This document shows, in pieces, positions 16,235 to 23,337 of a stretch of 64,000 bases of DNA. Made by a program: the position numbers and the translations under genes. Every line of letters starts with the position of its first letter. Position 1 is the first letter of the stretch. Under the pieces are notes generated by a model that was not told the DNA's origin, made no database searches, and saw only the letters and a list, made by a program, of their open reading frames with translations. The stretch spans positions 1-64,000 of the forward strand of contig CAYTPQ010000010.1 of assembly GCA_964439835.1 (NCBI GenBank), given 5' to 3'. Source of the stretch: JAGNLM01 sp964439835. GTDB taxonomy: Bacteria > Pseudomonadota > Gammaproteobacteria > JAABTG01.

Positions 16235-17749
16235 CTCCGCCGTCATCGCGGCGGGCTTGCGCAGCCCCATCAGGTGCAGGACGGTGGGCGCGACCCCCGA
16301 GATCCCCCCCCCGGTGCGCAGGCGCCAGGGGGTGCTGTCGGCGATGAGGCACGGCACCGGGTAGACCGTGTGCTGGGTCTGGGGGGTACCCGTGACCGGG
16401 TCGACCAGCTCGTCGCAGTTGCCGTGGTCGGCGGTGAGGATGACCGAATAGCCCGCGGCGATCGCCCCCTCCACGATCCGCCCCACCTCCCGGTCCAGGG
16501 TCTCCACGGCCTTCAGCACCGCCTCGCGCACGGCGGTGTGGCCGACCATGTCGCCGTTGGCGAAGTTGACCACGATGAAGGCGTAGCGCCCGCTTGCCAC
16601 CGCCTTCTCCACGGCGTCGGCCACCTCGCGCGCGCTCATCTCCGGCTGCAGGTCGTAGGTGGCGACCTTCGGCGAGGGCACGATGACGCGGTCTTCGCCG
16701 GCGTGGGGCTCGCCCCGCCCGCCATTGAAGAAGTAGGTGACGTGGGCGGCCTTCTCGGTCTCCGCGCAGTGCAGCTGCTTTAGGCCGGCCTCGCTCAGGA
16801 TCCCGGCCAGGGTCACCTTCGGCCGGTCGTGGTCGAAGGCCACGGGCAGGCCGTAGGCGGCGTCGTACTCCATCATGCAGGTGATCCGCACCGGCCGGAA
16901 TTCGCCCCGGTCGAAGTGCTCGAAGTCCTCGTCGAACAGGGCCTCGGCCATCTGGCGGGGGCGGTCCTTGCGGAAGTTGAAGAAGATGATGTCGTCCTCG
17001 CCGCGCAGGGGCACCGCGCCCTGGATCACGGTCGGCGCGATGAACTCGTCGGTCTCCCCTGCCGCGTAGGCGGCCTCGATGGCGGCCCGCGCCGACGGCG
17101 CCCGCCTCCCCTTCCCGTCCACCATCGCCCGCCAGGCCCGTTCGGTGCGGTCCCAGCGGTGGTCGCGGTCCATGGCGTAGTACCGCCCGGATACCGTTGC
17201 GATCGCGCCGCCGGCCTCGGCCAGCGCGGCCTCCAGGTCCGGCAGATAACCCAGGGCCGACTGCGGCGGCGTGTCCCGCCCGTCCGTGATCATATGCACG
17301 AGCGGGGTCGCGCCCCGCCGCCGGCACAGGTGCACCACCGCGACCAGGTGGCGGACGTGGCTGTGCACCCCGCCGTCGGACACCAGGCCCGTGAGGTGAA
17401 GCGGCCGGCGCCGCCCGGCCGCGCGATCGATGGCGGCGAGCAGCACGCGGTTGTCGTAAAAGCTGCGGTCGGCAATGGCGTCGTCAATCAGCACCAGGTC
17501 CTGCCGGACGATGGCCCCGCAGCCGAGGATCATGTGGCCCACCTCGGAGTTGCCCATCTGGCCGTCGGGGAGACCCACCGCGTGGCCCGAGGCCTCCAGC
17601 AACGTGTGCGGGTAGCGGGCGAACAGCTCATCCAGGCGAGGGGTCGCCGCCTCGGCGACCGCGTTGTTGCGTTTGCTCGGGTTCGCGCCGAAGCCGTCCA
17701 TGATGACGAGCAGGACCGGCCGGCGGGGGGCTCCGTGGGCGCTGGGCAT
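16205..17749 (-). CDS. gpmI: 2,3-bisphosphoglycerate-independent phosphoglycerate mutase
   Basis: GpmI interconverts 3- and 2-phosphoglycerate in glycolysis and gluconeogenesis using two Mn ions and a phosphoserine. From ATG 17749 the protein is 514 residues, the same length as E. coli GpmI. Metal-binding D18 (MDGFG) and catalytic S68 (GNSEVGHM) are present, as are DGRDTPP, SGRYYAMDRD, RKDRPRQ and the C-terminal TADHGNCDE. A GAGG precedes the ATG. An upstream extension to 18007 is rejected because it runs through the divergent promoter region. A redoxin gene is divergent, with 218 bp between them. Confidence 0.97.
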   Translation of the reverse strand: MPSAHGAPRRPVLLVIMDGFGANPSKRNNAVAEAATPRLDELFARYPHTLLEASGHAVGLPDGQMGNSEVGHMILGCGAIVRQDLVLIDDAIADRSFYDNRVLLAAIDRAAGRRRPLHLTGLVSDGGVHSHVRHLVAVVHLCRRRGATPLVHMITDGRDTPPQSALGYLPDLEAALAEAGGAIATVSGRYYAMDRDHRWDRTERAWRAMVDGKGRRAPSARAAIEAAYAAGETDEFIAPTVIQGAVPLRGEDDIIFFNFRKDRPRQMAEALFDEDFEHFDRGEFRPVRITCMMEYDAAYGLPVAFDHDRPKVTLAGILSEAGLKQLHCAETEKAAHVTYFFNGGRGEPHAGEDRVIVPSPKVATYDLQPEMSAREVADAVEKAVASGRYAFIVVNFANGDMVGHTAVREAVLKAVETLDREVGRIVEGAIAAGYSVILTADHGNCDELVDPVTGTPQTQHTVYPVPCLIADSTPWRLRTGGGISGVAPTVLHLMGLRKPAAMTAESLLLQPLRP

Positions 17750-17967
17750 GGGGTAACCTCGGGAGGGTGAGCGGAGTCGGCGCGGCGGGGGCGGCCCGGG
17801 CGCGGCGAGGAGTTGGCTCGATATAGTCCGGGTTGCCGTCTCCTCTGGCAACCCCAGGGCCTTCCTCGGGTCCTGTGTAACGCGGGGTCGCCCACAGGCG
17901 ACCGGGTGTGCGGTCCATCTGTTAGACTTTTCTGAGACGATCCCGCCATTTCCCGACAGGAGACCCC

Positions 17968-18546
17968 ATGGCCCGCACGCCATCCACGATGCTCGATCTC
18001 GGTACACCCGCGCCGGACTTCCGGCTCCCCGACTCCCTCGGGAACCCTTACGCCCTGGCCGACTTCGCCGCCTCCCCGGGGCTGCTCGTCGTGTTCATGT
18101 GCAACCACTGCCCGTACGTGAAGCACATCCGCGACGAGTTCTCCGCCTTCGCGCGGGAGTACATCGGCCGCGGGCTCGCGGTGGTCGGCATCAACGCCAA
18201 CGACGTCGCCCACTACCCCGACGACCGCCCGGAGAAGATGGCCGAAGAGGTGCGCGCCGCGGGCTACGTCTTCCCGTACCTGTACGACGAGACCCAGGCG
18301 GTCGCGAAGGCCTACCGCGCGGCCTGCACGCCCGATTTCTTCCTGTTCGACAAGGACCGCCGGCTCGTCTACCGGGGCCAGTTCGACGACAGCCGCCCCA
18401 ACAGCGGCGTCCCGGTCACGGGCAAGGACCTGCGGGCCGCGGTGGACGCCCTGCTCGCGGGCCGCCCGATCCCGCCGGAGCAGAAGGCCAGCCTCGGCTG
18501 CAACATCAAGTGGAAGCCGGGCAACGAGCCCGACTACTACGGCTGA
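17968..18546 (+). CDS. thioredoxin-like/peroxiredoxin-family protein
   Basis: This is a 192-residue AhpC-TSA/redoxin-fold protein. The N-terminal part reads like APDFRLPDSLGNPYALADF. The active site is CNHCPYVKH (C45, C48), the hallmark of a widespread subfamily of thioredoxin-like proteins next to metabolic genes. KPTCTPDFF-like AACTPDFFLFD follows, and then the conserved end SLGCNIKWKPGN. It probably reduces disulfides or peroxides in the cytoplasm; the true substrate is unknown. GGAG precedes the ATG. It is likely transcribed with the next two genes. Confidence 0.88.
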   Translation: MARTPSTMLDLGTPAPDFRLPDSLGNPYALADFAASPGLLVVFMCNHCPYVKHIRDEFSAFAREYIGRGLAVVGINANDVAHYPDDRPEKMAEEVRAAGYVFPYLYDETQAVAKAYRAACTPDFFLFDKDRRLVYRGQFDDSRPNSGVPVTGKDLRAAVDALLAGRPIPPEQKASLGCNIKWKPGNEPDYYG

Positions 18547-18565
18547 CCGGGTTCCCACCGCGGCC

Positions 18566-19066
18566 GTGCAGCGCCTCTACTTCCTGCTCCCGGACGTCGC
18601 CACGACCCGCGCCGTGGTCGACGAGCTCAAGGGTGGCGGCGTCCCCGAGGGACGCATCCACGCCGTCGCGAGCGCCCGCATCCCGCTCGAGGACCTGCCC
18701 GAGGCGACCGTGCTGCAGACCTCCGAGCTGCGCAGCGGGCTCGAAAAGGGCCTCGGCGTTGGGGGGGTGGCCGGGCTGCTCGGCGGGCTGCTGGCCGTCG
18801 CCTTCCCGCCGGCCGGGCTGATCCTGGGGGGCGAGGCCCTGCTGCTGATGATGCTGGCCGGGGCCGGGGCGGGTGCCGTGGTCTCGGGCCTGGTCGCGAA
18901 GGACATCCCCAACCACGAGCTACAGTCCTACAACGACGCGATCGCGCGCGGGCAGGTCCTGCTGATGGTGGACCTCCCATCCGCAGAGCTCACGGCCTGG
19001 ATGGACCGCATCCAGCAGCACCACCCGGAGGTCGATTTCGGGGTCTGCGAGTTGCCGCCTCGGTGA
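18566..19066 (+). CDS. glycine-zipper membrane protein, DUF1269-like
   Basis: This 166-residue protein begins with GTG. The N-terminal 60 residues resemble the soluble ferredoxin-like domain of stress proteins (YFLLPDVATTRAVVDEL, then IPLEDLPEATVLQTSEL). A long Gly/Ala-rich hydrophobic hairpin at about 65-115 (GVGGVAGLLGG, then AGAGAGAVVSGL) is a glycine zipper. A final soluble segment contains RGQVLLMVDLP. This arrangement resembles DUF1269-type proteins, but I place it only tentatively. It lies 19 bp after the redoxin gene and is probably in the same transcript. Confidence 0.72.
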   Translation: MQRLYFLLPDVATTRAVVDELKGGGVPEGRIHAVASARIPLEDLPEATVLQTSELRSGLEKGLGVGGVAGLLGGLLAVAFPPAGLILGGEALLLMMLAGAGAGAVVSGLVAKDIPNHELQSYNDAIARGQVLLMVDLPSAELTAWMDRIQQHHPEVDFGVCELPPR

Positions 19067-19122
19067 CCCGCGCGACCCCACGCCCGTCGCTGTACCACAG
19101 ACCCACCCAGAGGAAACACGCC

Positions 19123-19686
19123 ATGAAGAAGACCCTGCTGGCCCTCGCTACCGCTGCCCTCCTCGCCACGCCGGCACTTGCCGACGACACCCAGGCCCGC
19201 GTCGAGTCGAGCCGCGCCGCCGCCAAGCAGCTGATGGAAGTCCTGCGTGACGAGATGCAGGCCGCGGTGCAGACGGGTGGGCCCGTCGCCGCAATCGAGG
19301 TGTGCCACGACAAGGCCCAGGCCCTGACCAAGAAGATCGCCGACGAGCGCGGTTGGCGGGTGGCCCGCACCGCACACAAGCTCCGCAGCGAGAAGAACGC
19401 CCCCGACGCCTGGGAAGCGAAGGTCCTGGAGGACTTCCAGAAGCGCAAGGCCGCCGGCGAGGCGCTCGAGACCATGGAGTTCTCGGCGGTGGTCGAGGAG
19501 GGCGGCAAGAAGACCTTCCGGTACATGAAGGCCATCCCGATGGGAGGCGTCTGCTCGAACTGCCACGGCCCGGTGCTGAAGCCCGAGGTGATCAAGAAGC
19601 TCGATCAGTACTACCCGAAGGACCAGGCCCGCGGCTTCCAAGTCGGCGACCTGCGGGGCGCCTTCACCATCAGCCAGCCGATGTAG
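19123..19686 (+). CDS. periplasmic c-type heme protein, DUF3365 (Tll0287-like)
   Basis: This 187-residue exported protein has a clean signal peptide (cleavage after ALA, position 20). A helical DUF3365-type domain follows, with AIEVCHDKAQAL and a single heme-binding CSNCH (C144, C147, H148). DUF3365 proteins are often fused to sensors or occur as small periplasmic heme sensors or redox proteins. The ATG at 19123 is chosen because AGAGGA precedes it and the signal peptide starts there. It is the last gene of a three-gene run (redoxin, membrane protein, heme protein) and ends at a large GC hairpin. Confidence 0.85.
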   Translation: MKKTLLALATAALLATPALADDTQARVESSRAAAKQLMEVLRDEMQAAVQTGGPVAAIEVCHDKAQALTKKIADERGWRVARTAHKLRSEKNAPDAWEAKVLEDFQKRKAAGEALETMEFSAVVEEGGKKTFRYMKAIPMGGVCSNCHGPVLKPEVIKKLDQYYPKDQARGFQVGDLRGAFTISQPM

Positions 19687-19695
19687 TCTCCCGTC

Positions 19696-19725
19696 AGGCC
19701 GGTCGCGCGCCCGCGCGCCCGGCCT
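19696..19725. terminator. GC-rich hairpin between convergent genes
   Basis: Outer arms AGGCCGG (19696-19702) and CCGGCCT (19719-19725) pair perfectly. One mismatch is followed by an inner CGCGCG/CGCGCG pairing. No T-run follows on either strand. It spans the gap between the heme-protein gene and the ABC permease stop codon, so a bidirectional terminator or attenuation barrier is likely. Confidence 0.45.
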
Positions 19726-20497
19726 AGGACTTCAAGCCGACGCCGCGCCCGAGCAGCACGAGGGCGAGTGCCGTCAGGGCGACCAGGAAGGCCCCCGTGA
19801 TCCCGAACGCCGCCCCCAGGGGGACGTCCGCCACCCCCAGCAGGCCGGCTCGGAAGGCGCTCACCATGTAGAGGATGGGGTTGCCAAGAGAAATCTGACG
19901 CCAGGGCTCGGGCAGCATGTCCACCGAGTAGAAGACCCCGCCCAGATAGGTCAGCGGGGTGAGGACGAAGGTCGGGACCACCGAGATGTCGTCGAAGCTC
20001 TTCGCGAACAGGGCGTTGATGAAGCCCGCGGTGGCGAAGAGCGCCGACGTCAACACCAGCGTCAGGAGGGCGACCGGCGCGCTCTCCAGATGGACCCGGG
20101 TGAACGGCAGCGCCACCAGGCTCACCACCGCCCCCACCGTCACGCCGCGCAGCACCCCGCCGGTGACGTAGCCTGCGAGGATCACGGCGTTCGGCACAGG
20201 GGCGATCAGCAGCTCCTCGACGTAGCGCTGGTACTTGGTGCTGAAGAACGAGGAGACCACGTTGCTGTAGGAGTTGGTGATCACCGCCATCAGGATCACG
20301 CCGGGGGCGATGTAGTCGACGTAGCGCAGACCGTCGACCGGTCCGAGCTGGGCCCCGATCAGCTCGCCGAAGATGAGGAAGTAGAGGCTGGTCGTCACCG
20401 CCGGCGGCATCAGGGTCTGCAGCCAGATCCGCAGGAAGCGCAGCACCTCCTTGGTGACGATGGTCTGGTAGGCCAGCCGGCTCGCCCGCCCCTTCAC
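19724..20497 (-). CDS. yadH: ABC-2 type transporter permease (YadH-like)
   Basis: This 257-residue inner-membrane permease has six hydrophobic segments. It shows the ABC-2 pattern with the conserved block around VSSFFSTKYQRYVEELLIAPVP and the late SLGNPILYMVSAFRAGLLG. It partners the ATPase encoded just upstream (4-bp overlap), as in E. coli yadGH. The exported substrate is unknown; homologues are linked to polysaccharide, drug or envelope-component export. It converges on the heme-protein gene. Confidence 0.92.
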   Translation of the reverse strand: MKGRASRLAYQTIVTKEVLRFLRIWLQTLMPPAVTTSLYFLIFGELIGAQLGPVDGLRYVDYIAPGVILMAVITNSYSNVVSSFFSTKYQRYVEELLIAPVPNAVILAGYVTGGVLRGVTVGAVVSLVALPFTRVHLESAPVALLTLVLTSALFATAGFINALFAKSFDDISVVPTFVLTPLTYLGGVFYSVDMLPEPWRQISLGNPILYMVSAFRAGLLGVADVPLGAAFGITGAFLVALTALALVLLGRGVGLKS

Positions 20498-21456
20498 CGC
20501 TCGTTCCCCCCCGCCTCGCCCTCTCCCCGCTCGCGCCCGTCGTCGAGCAGACGCAGGAACAGCTCCTCGAGCCGGTTCGACTTGTTGCGCAGGCTCGCGA
20601 CCTCGACCCCCTCGGCCGACAGGGCGGCGAACAGCGCGTTCAGGCCCTGGCCCCGGTCGACGTCCACCTCGATCGTGTGCGGGTCGAGGGCGCGCACCGG
20701 GTAACCGCGGAGGTCCGGCACTCGCTCCCGCGGCTCGCGCAGGTTGAGCACAAAGGTCTCCTGCTGCAGCTGCCGGAGCAGCTCACCCATGGCGCTGTGC
20801 TCGACGATCTCGCCGTGGTCGATGATCGCCACGTTGCGGCACAGGCGCTCGGCCTCCTCCAGGTAGTGGGTGGTCAGGATCACGGTGGTGCCGGCGTCGT
20901 TCAGGCGCCGCAGCATGTCCCAGAGCAGCCGGCGCACCTCGATGTCCACCCCGGCGGTGGGCTCGTCCAGGATCAACAGGCGCGGCCGGTGCACGAGGGC
21001 GCGCGCGAGCATCAGCCGGCGCTTCATCCCGCCGGAGAGCGAGCGCGCCTGGGCCTGGCGCCACTCGGCCAGTCCCAGCTCCGCCAGAAGGGCGTCGGCG
21101 CGCGCGAAGGCCTCCCGCCGCGGCACCCCGTAATAGCCCGCCTGGTTCACCAGGATCTCGACCACCGGCTCCCACACATTGAAGTTATGCTCCTGGGGCA
21201 TGAGGCCGATGGCGGCCCGGACCTGGGCCCAGTCCCGTTCCAGGTCGTGGCCGAGCACCCGGACCTCACCCGCAGTCTTCTTGACCAGGGAGCACACGAT
21301 CCCGATGGCGGTGGTCTTGCCCGCCCCGTTGGGGCCGAGGAGCGCGAAGAAGTCCCCGCGCTCGACCGTCAGGTCGATGCCGCGCAGCGCCTCCACGCCG
21401 TTGCGGTAAACCTTGCGCAGTCCGCGCAGCGAGAGCGCCGGCACCGCGCCGCTCAC
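20494..21456 (-). CDS. yadG: ABC transporter ATP-binding protein (YadG-like)
   Basis: This is the ATPase of the ABC-2 exporter, 320 residues. Walker A is GPNGAGKTT (41-49), followed by Q-loop LMPQEHNFNVWE, signature SLSGGMKRRL, Walker B LLILDEPTAGVD and switch TTHYLEEAE. The final 80 residues form the typical C-terminal extension of this subfamily and end in a charged tail (DDGRERGEGEAGGNER). The start is GTG at 21456. An alternative GTG four codons downstream cannot be excluded. It overlaps the permease start by 4 nt, so the two are co-translated. Confidence 0.93.
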   Translation of the reverse strand: MSGAVPALSLRGLRKVYRNGVEALRGIDLTVERGDFFALLGPNGAGKTTAIGIVCSLVKKTAGEVRVLGHDLERDWAQVRAAIGLMPQEHNFNVWEPVVEILVNQAGYYGVPRREAFARADALLAELGLAEWRQAQARSLSGGMKRRLMLARALVHRPRLLILDEPTAGVDIEVRRLLWDMLRRLNDAGTTVILTTHYLEEAERLCRNVAIIDHGEIVEHSAMGELLRQLQQETFVLNLREPRERVPDLRGYPVRALDPHTIEVDVDRGQGLNALFAALSAEGVEVASLRNKSNRLEELFLRLLDDGRERGEGEAGGNER

Positions 21457-21547
21457 CGGCGCCCGCCCCGAACTGGCGACGGCGGGTCGCTGTCCATGGG
21501 GAAGGCGACCAGGCGTGTCATGCGCGAAGTCAAGAGGAGGATGACCG

Positions 21548-21928
21548 ATGCCACAGAACGCAGGAGAGCTGGTTCTCGGGGAAGCCGAGGTGCGGGCAAG
21601 ACTCGCGGCAGACCTCCCCGGATGGTACTACGAGGACGGGATGATCGTGCGCCGCTTCCGGACTGGGGGCTGGCGCGCGAGCCTGATGGTCGCCAACGCC
21701 ATCGCCCACCTGGCGGAGTTGGCCTGGCACCACCCGGACCTGCTGGTCACCTACCCGGCGGTGACGGTCCGGCTCACCACCCACAGCGCCGGTGGCGTCA
21801 CCGAGAAGGACTTCTCCCTCGCCCGGCGCATCGAGCAGTGGGTGGGGTGGCGGCCCGGCGCGGAGGACCCGGGGCTCGAAGGCCTGCCGACCGAAGCCCA
21901 CCTCCGCTACGTGCTACCCGAGCCTTAG
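21548..21928 (+). CDS. phhB: pterin-4a-carbinolamine dehydratase
   Basis: PhhB recycles tetrahydrobiopterin carbinolamine after aromatic amino acid hydroxylation. Some homologues act in molybdopterin-related or unknown steps. The 126-residue protein has the signature AELAWHHPDLLVTY (H61, H62, P63, D64), THSAGGVTEKD and the long alpha-helix RIEQWVGW. Its length is close to the family's 95-115 plus a short C-terminal extension. GAGGAGG lies 7 nt before the ATG. It is monocistronic here. No phenylalanine hydroxylase gene is in the window. Confidence 0.92.
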   Translation: MPQNAGELVLGEAEVRARLAADLPGWYYEDGMIVRRFRTGGWRASLMVANAIAHLAELAWHHPDLLVTYPAVTVRLTTHSAGGVTEKDFSLARRIEQWVGWRPGAEDPGLEGLPTEAHLRYVLPEP

Positions 21929-22070
21929 CGATAGGGAAGCTCTGCGCAAGTCACCATCCGTCATTCGGGCGAAAGCCGGAATCCGGGGGAATCACCGACC
22001 TTGACCCTGGCTCTTGCCGGGGTCACTTCGTCTGCGTGGCCTTCGTACGCCTATTCACCTGCGCTGGAGA

Positions 22071-22162
22071 AGTTAACCTCAATCAACAAAAACCCTTTAA
22101 TGATCATTATCAAAGCGAATGTCACTGCAATGCTGTTAAATTAGTACATCATTAAACGCTAA
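22071..22162. promoter_or_regulatory. AT-rich island upstream of the V/A-ATPase operon
   Basis: About 90 bp of visibly AT-rich sequence sits in a GC-rich region, directly before the first ATPase gene. It contains the palindrome AATGATCATT (22099-22108), TTAA and TTAAATTAG runs, and a late CATTAAACG. I cannot fix -35/-10 hexamers, but this is the likely promoter/UP-element region of the nine-gene operon. Just 5' of it, near 21957-21995, is a degenerate copy of a common CATTCGGGCGAAAGCCGGAATC-type intergenic repeat. Confidence 0.5.
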
Positions 22163-22216
22163 CCGGAGGCGGGAGACGACGAGCCTGGCCTCTCGGGCTT
22201 GCCTCCCGGTAGCGAT

Positions 22217-22570
22217 ATGGCAACGAAGGAAGCAGTCCGCCTCCCCCCCACGGAGGACGTCGAGCAGGCCATCAACCGCGTGCTGACCGCGGAACAGGAG
22301 GCCCGGGGCGCCGTCGACGAGTGCCGACGGCAGGCCCAGGCGATGCTGGAGGCGGCCCGGACCCGGTCCCGCCAGATCCTCGATCGATCCGACAGGTACA
22401 TCTCCCGCGTCCGCGCACTGGCCGACGCCACCGTCGAGCGGCGTCTCGCAGAGCTGAAGGCCGAGTCGGCGAGCTTCTCCGACGCCCCCCTGGTCGACGA
22501 GGACCGCATCGCCCGGGTCCGGCAGCTGGTCCCGCTCCTGGCTCTCGAGTTGTTGGGTCACCGGGAGTGA
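22217..22570 (+). CDS. V/A-type ATP synthase peripheral-stalk subunit (G/H-like)
   Basis: This 117-residue, highly charged protein is nearly all alpha-helix. From EQAINRVLTAEQEARGAVDECRRQAQ onward it looks like the coiled-coil peripheral stalk subunit G/H (atpH) of V/A-ATPases, which pairs with subunit E. It has no membrane segment. As first gene of the operon it takes the place that subunit G has in Thermus-type operons. Sequence-only assignment of stalk subunits is weak, so the identity rests largely on position and composition. Confidence 0.7.
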   Translation: MATKEAVRLPPTEDVEQAINRVLTAEQEARGAVDECRRQAQAMLEAARTRSRQILDRSDRYISRVRALADATVERRLAELKAESASFSDAPLVDEDRIARVRQLVPLLALELLGHRE

Positions 22571-22572
22571 GC

Positions 22573-23337
22573 ATGGACGCGGGCTTCGAGTACGTCCAGA
22601 CCCGGGTCCAGGCCAGGCTCCCGCGCCTGCCGGACGAGGCCCTCTGGCTGAGGCTCGCAGCCCAGAAGGGGCTGCCCGCCTACCTGGAGTCGGCCCGACC
22701 CACCCCCATCGGCCCCTGGCTCTCGGGGCTGTCCTCCGCCAGCGACGCCCACGAGGTCGAGCGCATCGTCCACGCGCACCTTGCGGCGGCCGTCGAGGAG
22801 GTTGCGCACTGGGTGCCGAAGCCCTGGGCGCCCGCCGTCCTCTGGAGCCTCTGGCTGGCCTACCTTCCGGACGTCGATACCCTGATTAACGGGCAAGCAG
22901 GGACGGCCTCGACCGCCGAGGCCGCCGCTCTCCCCGTGCCGGTGCCCGGGCCGGAGCAGGCGTTTGCCGCCCGCGCCCTGCATACCGGCATGGACTGGTT
23001 CCGGTCCGCGGCGAAGGGCGGCCGCAGCCCTGGTGAGGCCTGGATCGCGGGCTGGCGCATGCTCTGGCCGGCCAGCGGGCAGGATTGGGTTGCCGGCCTG
23101 GAGGACCTCGTCGGGATCCTGACGCACCACGGCCGGGTCTTCCCGGCGTTACCCGAGCACGCCGCCTGGGCGAGCCGCCGCGCCCTTGCCCAACAGGTTC
23201 GCCATCTGTTCCGCCGCCGAAGCGGCGAGCCTGCAGCGGTCTTCGCCTATCTCGTTCTGGTGGCGCTGGCGCTCGAGAAGCTGCGTGGGGACCTGACGCG
23301 GCGAACACTTTTCCCAATTCCGGAGGCGGCGTCATGA
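22573..23337 (+). CDS. V/A-type ATP synthase subunit C-like (AC39/d family)
   Basis: This is a 254-residue helical protein, 2 nt after the stalk subunit gene. It matches the place and general character of the V/A-ATPase subunit C (AC39/d), the funnel that links the rotor stalk to the membrane ring. Motifs are weak: a Trp/His-rich helical core (AAAVEEVAHWVPKPWAPAVL, then HTGMDWF). It is shorter than the roughly 320-350 residues usual for subunit C. The stop overlaps the ATG of subunit I (ATGA). Assignment is by exclusion and context. Confidence 0.6.
   Translation: MDAGFEYVQTRVQARLPRLPDEALWLRLAAQKGLPAYLESARPTPIGPWLSGLSSASDAHEVERIVHAHLAAAVEEVAHWVPKPWAPAVLWSLWLAYLPDVDTLINGQAGTASTAEAAALPVPVPGPEQAFAARALHTGMDWFRSAAKGGRSPGEAWIAGWRMLWPASGQDWVAGLEDLVGILTHHGRVFPALPEHAAWASRRALAQQVRHLFRRRSGEPAAVFAYLVLVALALEKLRGDLTRRTLFPIPEAAS

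Noticed and set aside
17750..18007. N-terminal extension of gpmI by 86 codons
   Set aside because: The ATG at 17749 gives exactly the E. coli length, and the extension overlaps the divergent redoxin gene.
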